From Acidobacteriota bacterium (GTDB lineage: Bacteria > Acidobacteriota > UBA6911 > RPQK01 > JADFOI01), in the NCBI GenBank assembly GCA_022545645.1, contig JACZQQ010000085.1, positions 1-9,826 of the forward strand: DNA of 9,826 bases. Reading direction: 5' to 3'. Shown here piece by piece: positions 1 to 6,206 of this stretch (positions are counted from its first letter, which is position 1; every line of letters starts with the position of its first letter). A program made the translations under genes and the position numbers. The notes below the pieces were generated by a model. It was not told where the DNA came from and searched no databases. It saw only the letters and a list, made by a program, of their open reading frames with translations.

Positions 1-128
1 ACCTCGACCTCCAGATCTCCCTGTGCCAGCTCGGTAAAAAGTCCAAGCTCAATCGCACTAAGCAGGGTCTTGGAACCCCAAAAGCCCAGGCCCAACTGCA
101 TAATTCCCTGGGGAGTCAGATCGCTCAT
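1..128 (-). CDS. SAM-dependent O-methyltransferase, N-terminal part (gene continues past the window edge)
   Basis: Only the first 42 codons are present. The ATG at 128-126 is preceded by a good ribosome binding site (GGAGG) about 7 bases upstream, which fixes the start. The peptide begins MSDLTPQGIMQLGLGFWGSK and continues with TLLSAIELGLFTELA. This is the typical start of the dimerisation/winged-helix domain that precedes the Rossmann fold in plant-type and polyketide-tailoring O-methyltransferases (methyltransf_2 family). The catalytic domain lies outside the window, so the substrate cannot be inferred. Genes of this type often tailor small aromatic or polyketide molecules, but some are housekeeping proteins of unknown substrate. 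The gene is separated from the tRNA by about 150 bases and has its own candidate promoter, so it is probably a separate transcription unit. Confidence 0.8.
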   Translation of the reverse strand, partial: MSDLTPQGIMQLGLGFWGSKTLLSAIELGLFTELAQGDLEVE

Positions 129-153
129 CGGTTTGCCTCCAACCGTTGGGGAA

Positions 154-182
154 ATATTAAGTCTTCATTGGGGACAAGGCAA
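154..182 (-). promoter_or_regulatory. candidate sigma-70 promoter for the O-methyltransferase gene
   Basis: On the minus strand a TTGCCT box (182-177) is followed after exactly 17 bases by TAATAT (159-154). Each box matches the consensus at four of six positions. Transcription would start near 147, giving a leader of about 19 bases that contains the GGAGG site. Position and spacing are good, but the boxes are imperfect and no experimental support exists. Confidence 0.4.
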
Positions 183-212
183 GAGTTGGCTCTGACTTCT
201 CGCCAGCTTCAT

Positions 213-244
213 CAGAGCCACAGGCTTTAGCCTGTGGGCCTCTG
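213..244. repeat. imperfect palindrome (REP-like hairpin) downstream of tRNA-Leu
   Basis: Arms of nine bases (ccacaggct and agcctgtgg) flank a two-base centre at 218-237. The stem extends outward with cagag (213-217) and ctctg (240-244) after a two-base bulge. No run of T follows it in the direction of the tRNA operon, so it is not a classical intrinsic terminator. It could end or protect the secG-tRNA transcript, or be one copy of a dispersed intergenic palindrome. No second copy is visible in this window. Confidence 0.55.
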
Positions 245-277
245 TCTCCCTTTTGGGGTTGGAAAAACATGAAATTC

Positions 278-365
278 TGGTGCCGGAGGCGGGATTCGAA
301 CCCGCACACTCTTTCGAGCGCCACCCCCTCAAGATGGTGTGTCTGCCAAGTTCCACCACTCCGGC
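278..365 (-). tRNA. tRNA-Leu, anticodon GAG, with encoded CCA
   Basis: Read on the minus strand, the sequence starts GCCGGAG and ends CTCCGGC-A-CCA, giving a perfect seven-base acceptor stem. The T arm contains GGTTCGAATCC. The anticodon arm is CCATC-TTGAGGG-GGTGG, a five-base stem (one T-G pair) with anticodon GAG at loop positions 34-36. A long variable arm follows, as expected for class II leucine tRNAs. The total is 88 bases including the encoded CCA. It begins only three bases after the secG stop codon, so it is very probably released from the secG mRNA by tRNA processing. E. coli has the same neighbour pair (secG followed by leuU, also GAG), which supports both calls. Confidence 0.96.
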
Positions 366-368
366 ATT

Positions 369-779
369 CTACGGGCTTTCCGCCGAACCCTCCTCGGTTG
401 CAGGTTCCGAGGGTTGCTCGTCGGAGGGCTGCACGGCCCCCGGTTCTTCAGAGGAGGGTAGCTCCGCGGGAGCTGTGGACAGGTCGATCGGAGACTCTAC
501 CGGAACTTCCTCCGGCAAACTCATCCCTTCCAGGACGGTGCCGCTGGAGTCCTTGGTAAACATGATAGCCAACGTGAGCGAGGTCACCATAAAAATGACA
601 GCACAGACGGTGGTGGCTCTGGTGAGAACGGTGGCCGCTCCCCGTGCCCCAAAAGCGGTCTGACTTCCCGTGCTTCCAAATGTGGCCGCCAAATCTCCGG
701 CTTTACCTGACTGCAGAAGAACAACCAGGATCAACACCAGTGAAGCAACAATATGGAACACGATGACGAGTGCGTACAT
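369..779 (-). CDS. secG: SecG, protein-export membrane protein with long acidic tail
   Basis: SecG is the small accessory subunit of the SecYEG translocon in the inner membrane and assists SecA-driven export. The 136-residue product has a first membrane helix at about residues 3-22 (MYALVIVFHIVASLVLILVV), then the family motif LLQSGKAGDLAATFG and a loop with TAFGARGAATVLTRAT. A second membrane helix spans about residues 55-75. This order is diagnostic. From about residue 76 a tail of some 60 residues rich in Glu, Ser and Pro follows. Short SecG proteins such as the E. coli one lack it, and it may be a disordered cytosolic or periplasmic tail. No strong ribosome binding site precedes the ATG at 779. 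The gene lies 63 bases downstream of tpiA and three bases before tRNA-Leu, in a widely conserved tpiA-secG-tRNA order. Confidence 0.93.
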   Translation of the reverse strand: MYALVIVFHIVASLVLILVVLLQSGKAGDLAATFGSTGSQTAFGARGAATVLTRATTVCAVIFMVTSLTLAIMFTKDSSGTVLEGMSLPEEVPVESPIDLSTAPAELPSSEEPGAVQPSDEQPSEPATEEGSAESP

Positions 780-842
780 TTTATGTCACGGACAACTGAC
801 TGAAAGATTGCCAGGCCGGTTGACGTCCTTTGACGTTTCGGC

Positions 843-1700
843 TCAGGCGCTCTGCTGGACTATCTTAGCAAACGATTGTGCGTCCAAACTGGCACCGCCA
901 ACCAGAAACCCGTCGATGTTCTCCTGCTCAATGAGCTGGCCAGCATTCTCCGGGGTGACACTTCCTCCATACAGGATGCGCACCTGATCCGCTACACCGA
1001 CCGAACTGTGATCGGAGAGCCAGCTGCGAATCAGAAAATGAACTTTCTCGGCAAGCTCTGGAGTCGCCGTCCTTCCCGTTCCGATCGCCCAAACGGGTTC
1101 GTAAGCAATGATGATACGGGAGGTCTGAGGGTCTGTCAATTCACGCAAGGCCCGTTCTAACTGGCTCGGGATGACTTCCTGAACCCGGTCCGCCTCCCGC
1201 GCCTCCAGAGACTCACCGATACAAAGGATGGGAACAAGCTCTGTGCTGAAGACCTTCTCAAGCTTGTCTTGAATCACCTCGTCAGATTCCTGGAAGTAGT
1301 GGCGGCGCTCGGAATGTCCGATGATGACATGACTGCAGCCATAGTCGGCCAGCATGGAAACGGAGACTTCCCCTGTGAACGCTCCTTCATCTTGCCAATG
1401 AACATTCTGGGCTCCCAGTTGAACGACGCTTCCTGTGAGAATTTCCTCCACCGCACCCAGGGCGGTAAAAGGAGGGCAGACGACAATATCCACGTTTTGA
1501 ATATTTCCGACCAATCCTACCACCTCTCGAACGGTGGCCTGAGCCTCATCACGAGTCTTGAACATCTTCCAATTCCCTGCAACAACGTGCTTTCGACTGA
1601 TCTGCTCGGCCTGGTCTTGCTGGGTCTGACCTTGTTCCGTCGGGCCTTGCTCAGTCGGGTTCTGCTCTTTCTGGCTTTCCTCGTTTGGGTTCTGCTCCAT
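843..1700 (-). CDS. tpiA: Triosephosphate isomerase with Gln/Glu-rich N-terminal extension
   Basis: TpiA interconverts dihydroxyacetone phosphate and glyceraldehyde 3-phosphate in glycolysis and gluconeogenesis. The catalytic set is complete: N43 and K45 in AGNWKM, H129 in IIGHSERR, and E201 in AYEPVWAIGTGR. The phosphate-binding segments YGGSVTPENAG and DGFLVGGASLD are also present. The protein has 285 residues against about 250 for the family. The excess is an N-terminal stretch of about 35 residues made almost only of Gln, Glu, Asn, Pro, Thr and Gly, with loosely repeated EQNPTEQG-like units. No ATG, GTG or TTG codon lies between this stretch and the normal TIM start (SRKHVVAGNWK), so the extension must be translated from the ATG at 1700 unless a rare start is used. 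An AGAGG sequence lies about 10 bases upstream. The gene follows gapA by 50 bases and precedes secG. Confidence 0.95.
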   Translation of the reverse strand: MEQNPNEESQKEQNPTEQGPTEQGQTQQDQAEQISRKHVVAGNWKMFKTRDEAQATVREVVGLVGNIQNVDIVVCPPFTALGAVEEILTGSVVQLGAQNVHWQDEGAFTGEVSVSMLADYGCSHVIIGHSERRHYFQESDEVIQDKLEKVFSTELVPILCIGESLEAREADRVQEVIPSQLERALRELTDPQTSRIIIAYEPVWAIGTGRTATPELAEKVHFLIRSWLSDHSSVGVADQVRILYGGSVTPENAGQLIEQENIDGFLVGGASLDAQSFAKIVQQSA

Positions 1701-1718
1701 CTTTTAACTGCCTCTTAA

Positions 1719-1744
1719 TGTCTGTTGTCTGTTGTCTGTTGTCT
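1719..1744. repeat. heptanucleotide tandem repeat between gapA and tpiA
   Basis: The unit TGTCTGT (plus strand) is repeated 3.7 times without mismatch in the 50-base gap between the gapA stop and the tpiA start. It ends about 18 bases upstream of the tpiA ATG, outside the likely ribosome binding site. It may be a slippage-prone spacer; a role in expression is only conjecture. Confidence 0.85.
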
Positions 1745-1750
1745 CCTTCT

Positions 1751-2758
1751 TTACAGTCTCTCCCCGATAAAGTGGGCCAACTCCACCACTCGACTTGAAT
1801 AGGCCCACTCGTTATCGTACCAGGCCAAAACCTTCACCATGTCGTCACCCAGGGTCTTGGTGAAAGGACCATCCACAATCGCCGAATGGGGATCTTTCGT
1901 GAAGTCGGAAGAAACCAGCGCTTCGTCGGTATATGCCAGGATCCCCTTCAATGGACCTTCAGCAGCTTCGCGGAAGGCCGCTTTGACTTCATCTTCACTG
2001 ACTTCTTTTTCCACGGTGGCCGTTAAATCGATTAGGGATACCGCCGCTGTGGGAACCCGGATGGACATCCCATCAAGCTTTCCTTCCAATTCGGGGAGAA
2101 CCTGAGTGACCGCCAGCGCGGCCCCTGTCGTGGTGGGGATCATGGATAAGGCGGCAGCACGAGCTCTTCTCAGGTCCTTGTGGGGAAGATCCAGAATTCG
2201 CTGATCATTGGTGTAACTGTGAATGGTGGTCATAAGACCCTTGCGGATTCCAAAGTGCTCATGCAAGACCTTTGCAACAGGTGCCAGGCAATTCGTGGTG
2301 CAGCTGGCATTGGAAATAATGGAGTGTGCAGCAGGATCGTATTTTTCCTCGTTGACCCCCAGGCAGACCATCAGGTCCTGATTCTTGCCAGGTGCACTGA
2401 TAATGACCTTTTTCACGGAATCGCGCAGGTGCTTGGCGGCGTCCTCACGACTTCTAAACAGTCCCGTGGACTCAATGACAATATCCGCTCCCACTTCACC
2501 CCAGGAAATCTTTTCCGGATCCCTCTGAGCAAAAACGGCGATGTTCTTTCCGTTGACGGAAATCGAGTTTTCCTCATGAACCACATCGGCCTGCAGTCGT
2601 CCATAGATGGAATCGTATTTCAACAAATGGGCCAGGGTTTTTGAATCCGTGATGTCATTAATGGCCACAATCTCCAGGTCGAAATCGGATTCCATCACAG
2701 CCCGAAAAACGTTACGCCCGATTCGCCCGAATCCGTTGATTCCTAACTTGATGGCCAT
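1751..2758 (-). CDS. gapA: Glyceraldehyde-3-phosphate dehydrogenase, type I, probably NAD-dependent
   Basis: The enzyme oxidises glyceraldehyde 3-phosphate to 1,3-bisphosphoglycerate in the cytosol. The N-terminal Rossmann motif INGFGRIGRN occupies about residues 7-16. VAINDITD places an Asp at residue 35 that normally favours NAD over NADP. The catalytic Cys is C153 in SNASCTTNCLAPV, and the catalytic base is H180 in TTIHSYTNDQ. The later DLPHKDLRRARAAA and WYDNEWAYS segments are canonical. The length of 335 residues is normal. The reading frame is open a further 26 codons upstream, but the start chosen is the ATG at 2758, because MAIKLGINGFG is the standard N-terminus and an AAGGAG site lies five bases before it. 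A candidate promoter sits at 2808-2836. The usual downstream partner pgk is missing and tpiA follows directly. Confidence 0.96.
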   Translation of the reverse strand: MAIKLGINGFGRIGRNVFRAVMESDFDLEIVAINDITDSKTLAHLLKYDSIYGRLQADVVHEENSISVNGKNIAVFAQRDPEKISWGEVGADIVIESTGLFRSREDAAKHLRDSVKKVIISAPGKNQDLMVCLGVNEEKYDPAAHSIISNASCTTNCLAPVAKVLHEHFGIRKGLMTTIHSYTNDQRILDLPHKDLRRARAAALSMIPTTTGAALAVTQVLPELEGKLDGMSIRVPTAAVSLIDLTATVEKEVSEDEVKAAFREAAEGPLKGILAYTDEALVSSDFTKDPHSAIVDGPFTKTLGDDMVKVLAWYDNEWAYSSRVVELAHFIGERL

Positions 2759-2807
2759 ATGCTCTCCTTTTACAACACAGCCCTCTACACTCGAATTTCG
2801 AGGGACC

Positions 2808-2836
2808 TTTATATCAACAGGACACACCGGAAACAA
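2808..2836 (-). promoter_or_regulatory. candidate sigma-70 promoter for gapA-tpiA-secG-tRNA
   Basis: On the minus strand TTGTTT (2836-2831) is followed after exactly 17 bases by TATAAA (2813-2808), which matches the -10 consensus at five of six positions. The predicted start is near 2801, giving a leader of about 43 bases before the gapA ATG. A short palindrome, ctcgaa-t-ttcgag at 2790-2802, overlaps that start and could be an operator or a 5' hairpin. The -35 box is weak, so confidence is moderate. Confidence 0.5.
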
Positions 2837-2881
2837 GACTGGAACTGCAAGCTGGAAAACTTGAACCTAGAGTCCGAAGCT

Positions 2882-2910
2882 GTAGTGGCCGCTCTAAGAG
2901 CGGCCACTAC
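2882..2910. repeat. perfect 29-base palindrome (REP-like element, copy 1)
   Basis: Two 14-base arms, gtagtggccgctct and agagcggccactac, flank a single centre base at 2896. The element lies at the 3' end of the acyltransferase gene, whose TAG stop (2909-2907) is part of the arm. A run of five T follows it only on the plus strand, where no gene needs a terminator, so it is better read as a dispersed palindrome than as an intrinsic terminator. A second copy at 6214-6238 in the same orientation matches it at 23 of 25 bases. It may still help stop or stabilise the operon transcript. Confidence 0.8.
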
Positions 2911-3845
2911 CCTTTTTCCCCGTCTTGATAAGGATTACTGCCGTCTGGCTGAGTCTGGAAGCGTCGATGCCCCCACAACCAGCAGTGTGGGTACTCACGG
3001 ATCACTTCCTCGAGACGCCGGTTCAAATGCGCCATGGTTTCCCTAATATCTTTCTGAACATCACCACTACGGATCACCTCGAGCGGGGGATAAAAACGGA
3101 TGGTGTATTGGCCACGACGGTGTCTGGGGAGAATAAAACCTGCCACAATCGAAATCGAAGTCTTCCGGGACAAGGCAGCCAGGCTGGAATTGGTGGAGGC
3201 TGGGTGGCCGAACAGGGGGACATAAACCCCTTCCTTCTCCTGACTGTTTTGATCAAGAAGAAACCCGACATCGCCACCGGCCTTGAGGGTCTTGAGGATG
3301 GGTCGCATCGATCCCTGCTTGGAGATGAGCTGGTTTCCGCAGCGGGTGCGCAAACGTGTCACCCACCGATCCAGAAAAGGATTGTCCAGCGGGCGAACCA
3401 CAAAACTCAAGGGATGACCGTAAAGCGCCTGAGCCACCGGTAAAAGTTCCCATGCACTGATGTGAGCGGTCAGAAAAAGGACCGGCTCATCCCCACCTCC
3501 GGCTTTGAAATAATTTTCCAGTCCACGTCCTTCTTCATATCGGACCCGTTTCCTCACCTTCTCAGGCGTCAGGCGAGGCAGGCGGCTCAACTCAACCAAG
3601 TGGTCACCCAATTGTTGAACACTTTGCCGAAGAATTCGTCTTTTCCACCGTTCATCCCTTTCGGGAAAAGCAATGTTTAAATTGATCAGCCCAATACGGC
3701 GATGCTTCCCATCCAGGAAATAAACCAAAACCGCCAGAGACTCACAGAGAGGATAGGCCAGAAAACCTGGAAGGACTCCGATGAAAGCCAAAAAGACTCG
3801 CACCAGTAGATAGACCAGCCCGTCGAGTGCTCTTTTCAAGGGCAT
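2907..3845 (-). CDS. LpxL/HtrB-like lysophospholipid / lipid A acyltransferase
   Basis: The family transfers acyl chains from acyl-ACP or acyl-CoA to lipid A precursors or related lipids at the inner membrane. Residues 8-45 form hydrophobic membrane helices. The catalytic HX4E motif is HISAWE (H128, E133). Further family landmarks are RPLDNPFLDRWVTRLR, the GFLLDQN segment followed by PLFGHPAST, and the C-terminal HCWLWGHRRFQTQP. The product has 312 residues, normal for the family. The frame extends upstream to a GTG at 3893, but the ATG at 3845 gives the typical short N-terminus (MPLKRALDGLVYLLVR). It also overlaps the end of the senB-like gene by ten bases (ATGCCCTTGA), which suggests translational coupling. 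The substrate is unknown. Lipid A acylation is the default guess, but the operon position leaves a role in modifying a different lipid or sugar open. Confidence 0.88.
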   Translation of the reverse strand: MPLKRALDGLVYLLVRVFLAFIGVLPGFLAYPLCESLAVLVYFLDGKHRRIGLINLNIAFPERDERWKRRILRQSVQQLGDHLVELSRLPRLTPEKVRKRVRYEEGRGLENYFKAGGGDEPVLFLTAHISAWELLPVAQALYGHPLSFVVRPLDNPFLDRWVTRLRTRCGNQLISKQGSMRPILKTLKAGGDVGFLLDQNSQEKEGVYVPLFGHPASTNSSLAALSRKTSISIVAGFILPRHRRGQYTIRFYPPLEVIRSGDVQKDIRETMAHLNRRLEEVIREYPHCWLWGHRRFQTQPDGSNPYQDGEKG

Positions 3846-4876
3846 TTTAGCGGCAACTGATTCGAGGAAATGCCCTCCAAAAATTTTCCCCACGAGGCCT
3901 GCTCACGCTGGGGATGGACCAACCAGGAGACTCGTGCACAGTGGGCTTTCAGCTGGCCATAAAATGCCGGGTCCTTCTCGGCCTTCCTTAGCTGTTCGGC
4001 CAAAGCCCGTGTATCTCCGAAGGGAAAATAGCCTGGATAATTCTCACCCAGCGTTCCCATGAGGCCGGGAATCTGGGAAGCCACGACAGGCACCGAGGAA
4101 ATCAGGGCTTCCGAGAGAACATTGGAACTCCCTTCCATCCGGGAAGTCAGGGCCACCAGATGGCTGTCGGCCACCAGGCGGCGTGTCTTTCCATAGGGTA
4201 AGGCTCCCAACCAACGATAGCGCGGGTTTTTTTGATCCTCATCCAGGGCTCTCTTTTCCATCTCCGGTCCGAGCGCTGCGCCCACCTGTACGATCCTTAT
4301 TCGGGAAGAGGCGGGGAGCCGTCGACTTGCCTGGGCAGCTCGAAAGGGATCCTTTTCGGGTCTCAAGTTTCCCACCACACAGATTCGAAAGTAGCTCTTG
4401 GGAGGAGAGGCCTTGCCTTTGAAGGGTTCAGCAGATTGATAGATGACACAGGTCTTTTGACGCACTGAGGCCGGGAGTTCTTCCAAGGCCTGCTTCTGTA
4501 GGACAACCAGATGGGTTGCCAACTTCAAAGAATGTCGGACCTCGGGTCTGCGATGCAGGTCACGGTAAAGGTCGGTCCCCGTGAGCACCACAACCAGAGG
4601 CTTGTCGGGATACTTCTCCTGAAATCGACAAATCGACTTGAAGCTCTTTAGAGCGTGCAGAGCAATCAGCACATCACAGGAGCCTCCTTCATATTGGCGT
4701 GCCACACTTGCCCTATGACCGAGTGCCTTGAGGAGGCGCACCCAGCGCAGAGCCGTAACCCGATTTCCGTCCAGCAAGGCTTTCGGTGACGGTGTGACCA
4801 ATTGGATACGCATGCCGGCCTGGTGCGGTCGTGAGTTCGTGCTGTCGGGAGTTCCTGCTGTCGTGGGCTTGTCCAT
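3836..4876 (-). CDS. senB: SenB-type glycosyltransferase (TIGR04348 family), probable selenosugar synthase
   Basis: SenB couples selenophosphate with a UDP-sugar to give a selenosugar, the selenium donor in selenoneine synthesis. The protein (346 residues from this start) has the GT-B-like layout and the traits of this subfamily: MRIQLVTPSP at the core start, GNRVTALRWVRLLKALGHR, LIALHALKSFKSI, VVVLTGTDLYRDL, CVIYQSAEP, and a C-terminal E-x7-E (E248 and E256) followed by VPVVASQIPGLMGTLGENYPGYF. The GNRVTALRW and TGTDLYRDL segments are what I recall as typical of SenB homologues rather than generic GT4 enzymes. The start chosen is the ATG at 4876, four bases after the stop of the upstream gene. 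The ATG at 4813 (MRIQLV) would give the usual family length without a 21-residue polar leader and is a real alternative. It overlaps the next gene by ten bases. A sulfur sugar product cannot be excluded. Confidence 0.8.
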   Translation of the reverse strand: MDKPTTAGTPDSTNSRPHQAGMRIQLVTPSPKALLDGNRVTALRWVRLLKALGHRASVARQYEGGSCDVLIALHALKSFKSICRFQEKYPDKPLVVVLTGTDLYRDLHRRPEVRHSLKLATHLVVLQKQALEELPASVRQKTCVIYQSAEPFKGKASPPKSYFRICVVGNLRPEKDPFRAAQASRRLPASSRIRIVQVGAALGPEMEKRALDEDQKNPRYRWLGALPYGKTRRLVADSHLVALTSRMEGSSNVLSEALISSVPVVASQIPGLMGTLGENYPGYFPFGDTRALAEQLRKAEKDPAFYGQLKAHCARVSWLVHPQREQASWGKFLEGISSNQLPLKCP

Positions 4877-4880
4877 TGAC

Positions 4881-6185
4881 CTATAGGGCAGCAGTCCGAA
4901 ATCCTGCCAGAACATCACGCCGATCAGGGGTACAGTAATTCCGCCAGGTGTTACGAATCAGCCGCGAGCGAGTGGTCCAGGCCCCACCACGCAGGACTTT
5001 GTGGGTTTTAAACCAGGGCTCAGAGTACTCTTTATAGGGATCAGCCACGAAGCCGGGATAGGGCAAAAAATCACTGGCGGTCCATTCCCACACGTTGCCA
5101 ATCATCTGCCGGCAACCCACGGGACTGTCCCCTTCGGCCAAGGCTCCCACCGCCACACATCCCATGGCTTCCCAGTTCAGGTTGGCCCGTGCGCTGCTGG
5201 GCGGCTCATCCCCCCAGGGGAAGTTTCTCTTCCCTTCTACCATCGTCCCGTCCGCTTGAAATTCCTGGGATGCCGCCATCTCCCATTCCGGCTCAGTCAA
5301 AAGACGCCGGCCCGCCCATTTGCAATAGGCCTCCGCTTCATACCAGTTCACATGGATAATGGGCAGCTCTTCTTCCAAGCGCCGATACTGGTTGAAGTGA
5401 CGGAGCATCCACCCATCGGGCGATTCTCGCTTCCAGTACACTGGATGCTCAGCGTCAACCTCTTCTCGCCATCTCCACCCAGGTTCACTCCACACATTCT
5501 TGTGCTGGTATCCCCCCGCCTCGACAAAGGCTGCAAATTCAGCATTGCTGGTGGCTGCCCGGGCCACTCGGAAGGGCTGGACCTGGACGGGATGACTCCA
5601 CTTTTCATTATCGAAAACGAATGGCATCTCTGGCGTCGCCCCAAGAAGAAAAAGTCCCCCGGGCACCTCCACGTCACCGGATCGAAAATCTTCCTCTCCC
5701 TGAGGGCTCGAAACTTCCTCCCCGTCTGGAGAGTAGAGAGGGGGTGGAGGATAGCTGAGGGTTTGTCTCCCGTAGGTAAACGCCTCATCGTGCATATCTT
5801 CGTGCAGGAGCCCCAGTTGATAGAAATAGGGCTGAACTCCCGGATTCCCCGATTGCAGGGAATCGACCATGCCAGCGAAAATTTCCTCCATGTAACTCAG
5901 CGTTTCCTCCCGTGAAGGAAGCGGCAGATCCCAGCGCGTGTCGTGAGCCACCGCCATGGAGTCGTAGAGCCGATCTCCATCTGCACGAATCGGGTCCTTC
6001 TGAAACAGATGACGGAGAGTCCATTTCTCCTGAAACCAGGCCACATGTCCGATTTCCCAGAGCAGCGGATTGACGATAGGAAGTCGAGGTCCCATCAGCT
6101 GCTCGTCGGTGAGATCCTCAATCAGGGCCAAGGTTCGAGAACGGGCTTCGGTCAACTGATCAATCAACTGCGATGCAGTCATCAT
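4881..6185 (-). CDS. senA: SenA/EgtB-type non-heme iron enzyme, probable selenoneine synthase
   Basis: The 434-residue protein has an N-terminal DinB-like helical domain (about 1-150) and a C-terminal formylglycine-generating-enzyme-like domain (about 171-433), the EgtB/SenA/OvoA architecture. The three iron ligands expected for the family are visible: H47 in IGHVAWFQEKW, and H128 and H132 in HEDMH. The second domain shows HVNWYEAEAYCKWAGRRLLTEPEWE, GNVWEWTASDF, VLRGGAWTT and NTWRNYCTPDRRDVLAGFRT. EgtB joins hercynine to a cysteine-containing thiol. SenA joins hercynine to a selenosugar. Adjacency to a SenB-type gene and to egtD favours SenA. Sequence motifs alone, read by eye, do not settle it. 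Two ATG codons start the frame (6185 and 6182) behind an AAGGG placed rather far upstream. It is four bases from senB and about 20 bases from egtD. Confidence 0.8.
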   Translation of the reverse strand: MMTASQLIDQLTEARSRTLALIEDLTDEQLMGPRLPIVNPLLWEIGHVAWFQEKWTLRHLFQKDPIRADGDRLYDSMAVAHDTRWDLPLPSREETLSYMEEIFAGMVDSLQSGNPGVQPYFYQLGLLHEDMHDEAFTYGRQTLSYPPPPLYSPDGEEVSSPQGEEDFRSGDVEVPGGLFLLGATPEMPFVFDNEKWSHPVQVQPFRVARAATSNAEFAAFVEAGGYQHKNVWSEPGWRWREEVDAEHPVYWKRESPDGWMLRHFNQYRRLEEELPIIHVNWYEAEAYCKWAGRRLLTEPEWEMAASQEFQADGTMVEGKRNFPWGDEPPSSARANLNWEAMGCVAVGALAEGDSPVGCRQMIGNVWEWTASDFLPYPGFVADPYKEYSEPWFKTHKVLRGGAWTTRSRLIRNTWRNYCTPDRRDVLAGFRTAAL

Positions 6186-6206
6186 GTTTACGCGAACCCT
6201 TTCTAC

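Noticed and set aside
253..663. Plus-strand open frames across tRNA-Leu and secG
   Set aside because: They cross a clear tRNA and the opposite strand of secG, and their products are low-complexity shadows.
1719..1744. CRISPR-like repeat
   Set aside because: The unit is only seven bases long with no spacers. It is a simple tandem repeat.
2180..2644. Plus-strand open frame of 154 codons inside gapA
   Set aside because: It is antisense to the most conserved part of GAPDH, including the catalytic Cys region, and shows no family features.
2759..2836. 26-codon upstream extension of GapA
   Set aside because: The in-frame codons before MAIKLGING do not resemble a GAPDH N-terminus, they overlap the likely promoter, and the internal ATG at 2758 has a strong AAGGAG site.
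2882..2915. Palindrome followed by a T run as an intrinsic terminator
   Set aside because: The T run follows only on the plus strand, but the adjacent genes are all on the minus strand, and a near-identical copy lies inside egtD. A dispersed repeat explains it better.
3846..3893. GTG start for the acyltransferase at 3893
   Set aside because: It would add 16 residues upstream of the usual hydrophobic start and overlap senB by 58 bases. The ATG at 3845 fits the family better.
4877..4918. Earlier start of the SenB-type protein at 4918
   Set aside because: It would overlap the end of senA by 38 bases and add a further 14 residues unlike the family, while the ATG at 4876 sits four bases after the senA stop.
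5001..5915. Plus-strand open frame of 304 codons
   Set aside because: It runs antisense through the senA-type gene, whose frame is supported by conserved motifs over its full length. The plus-strand product has no recognisable domain and no ribosome binding site.
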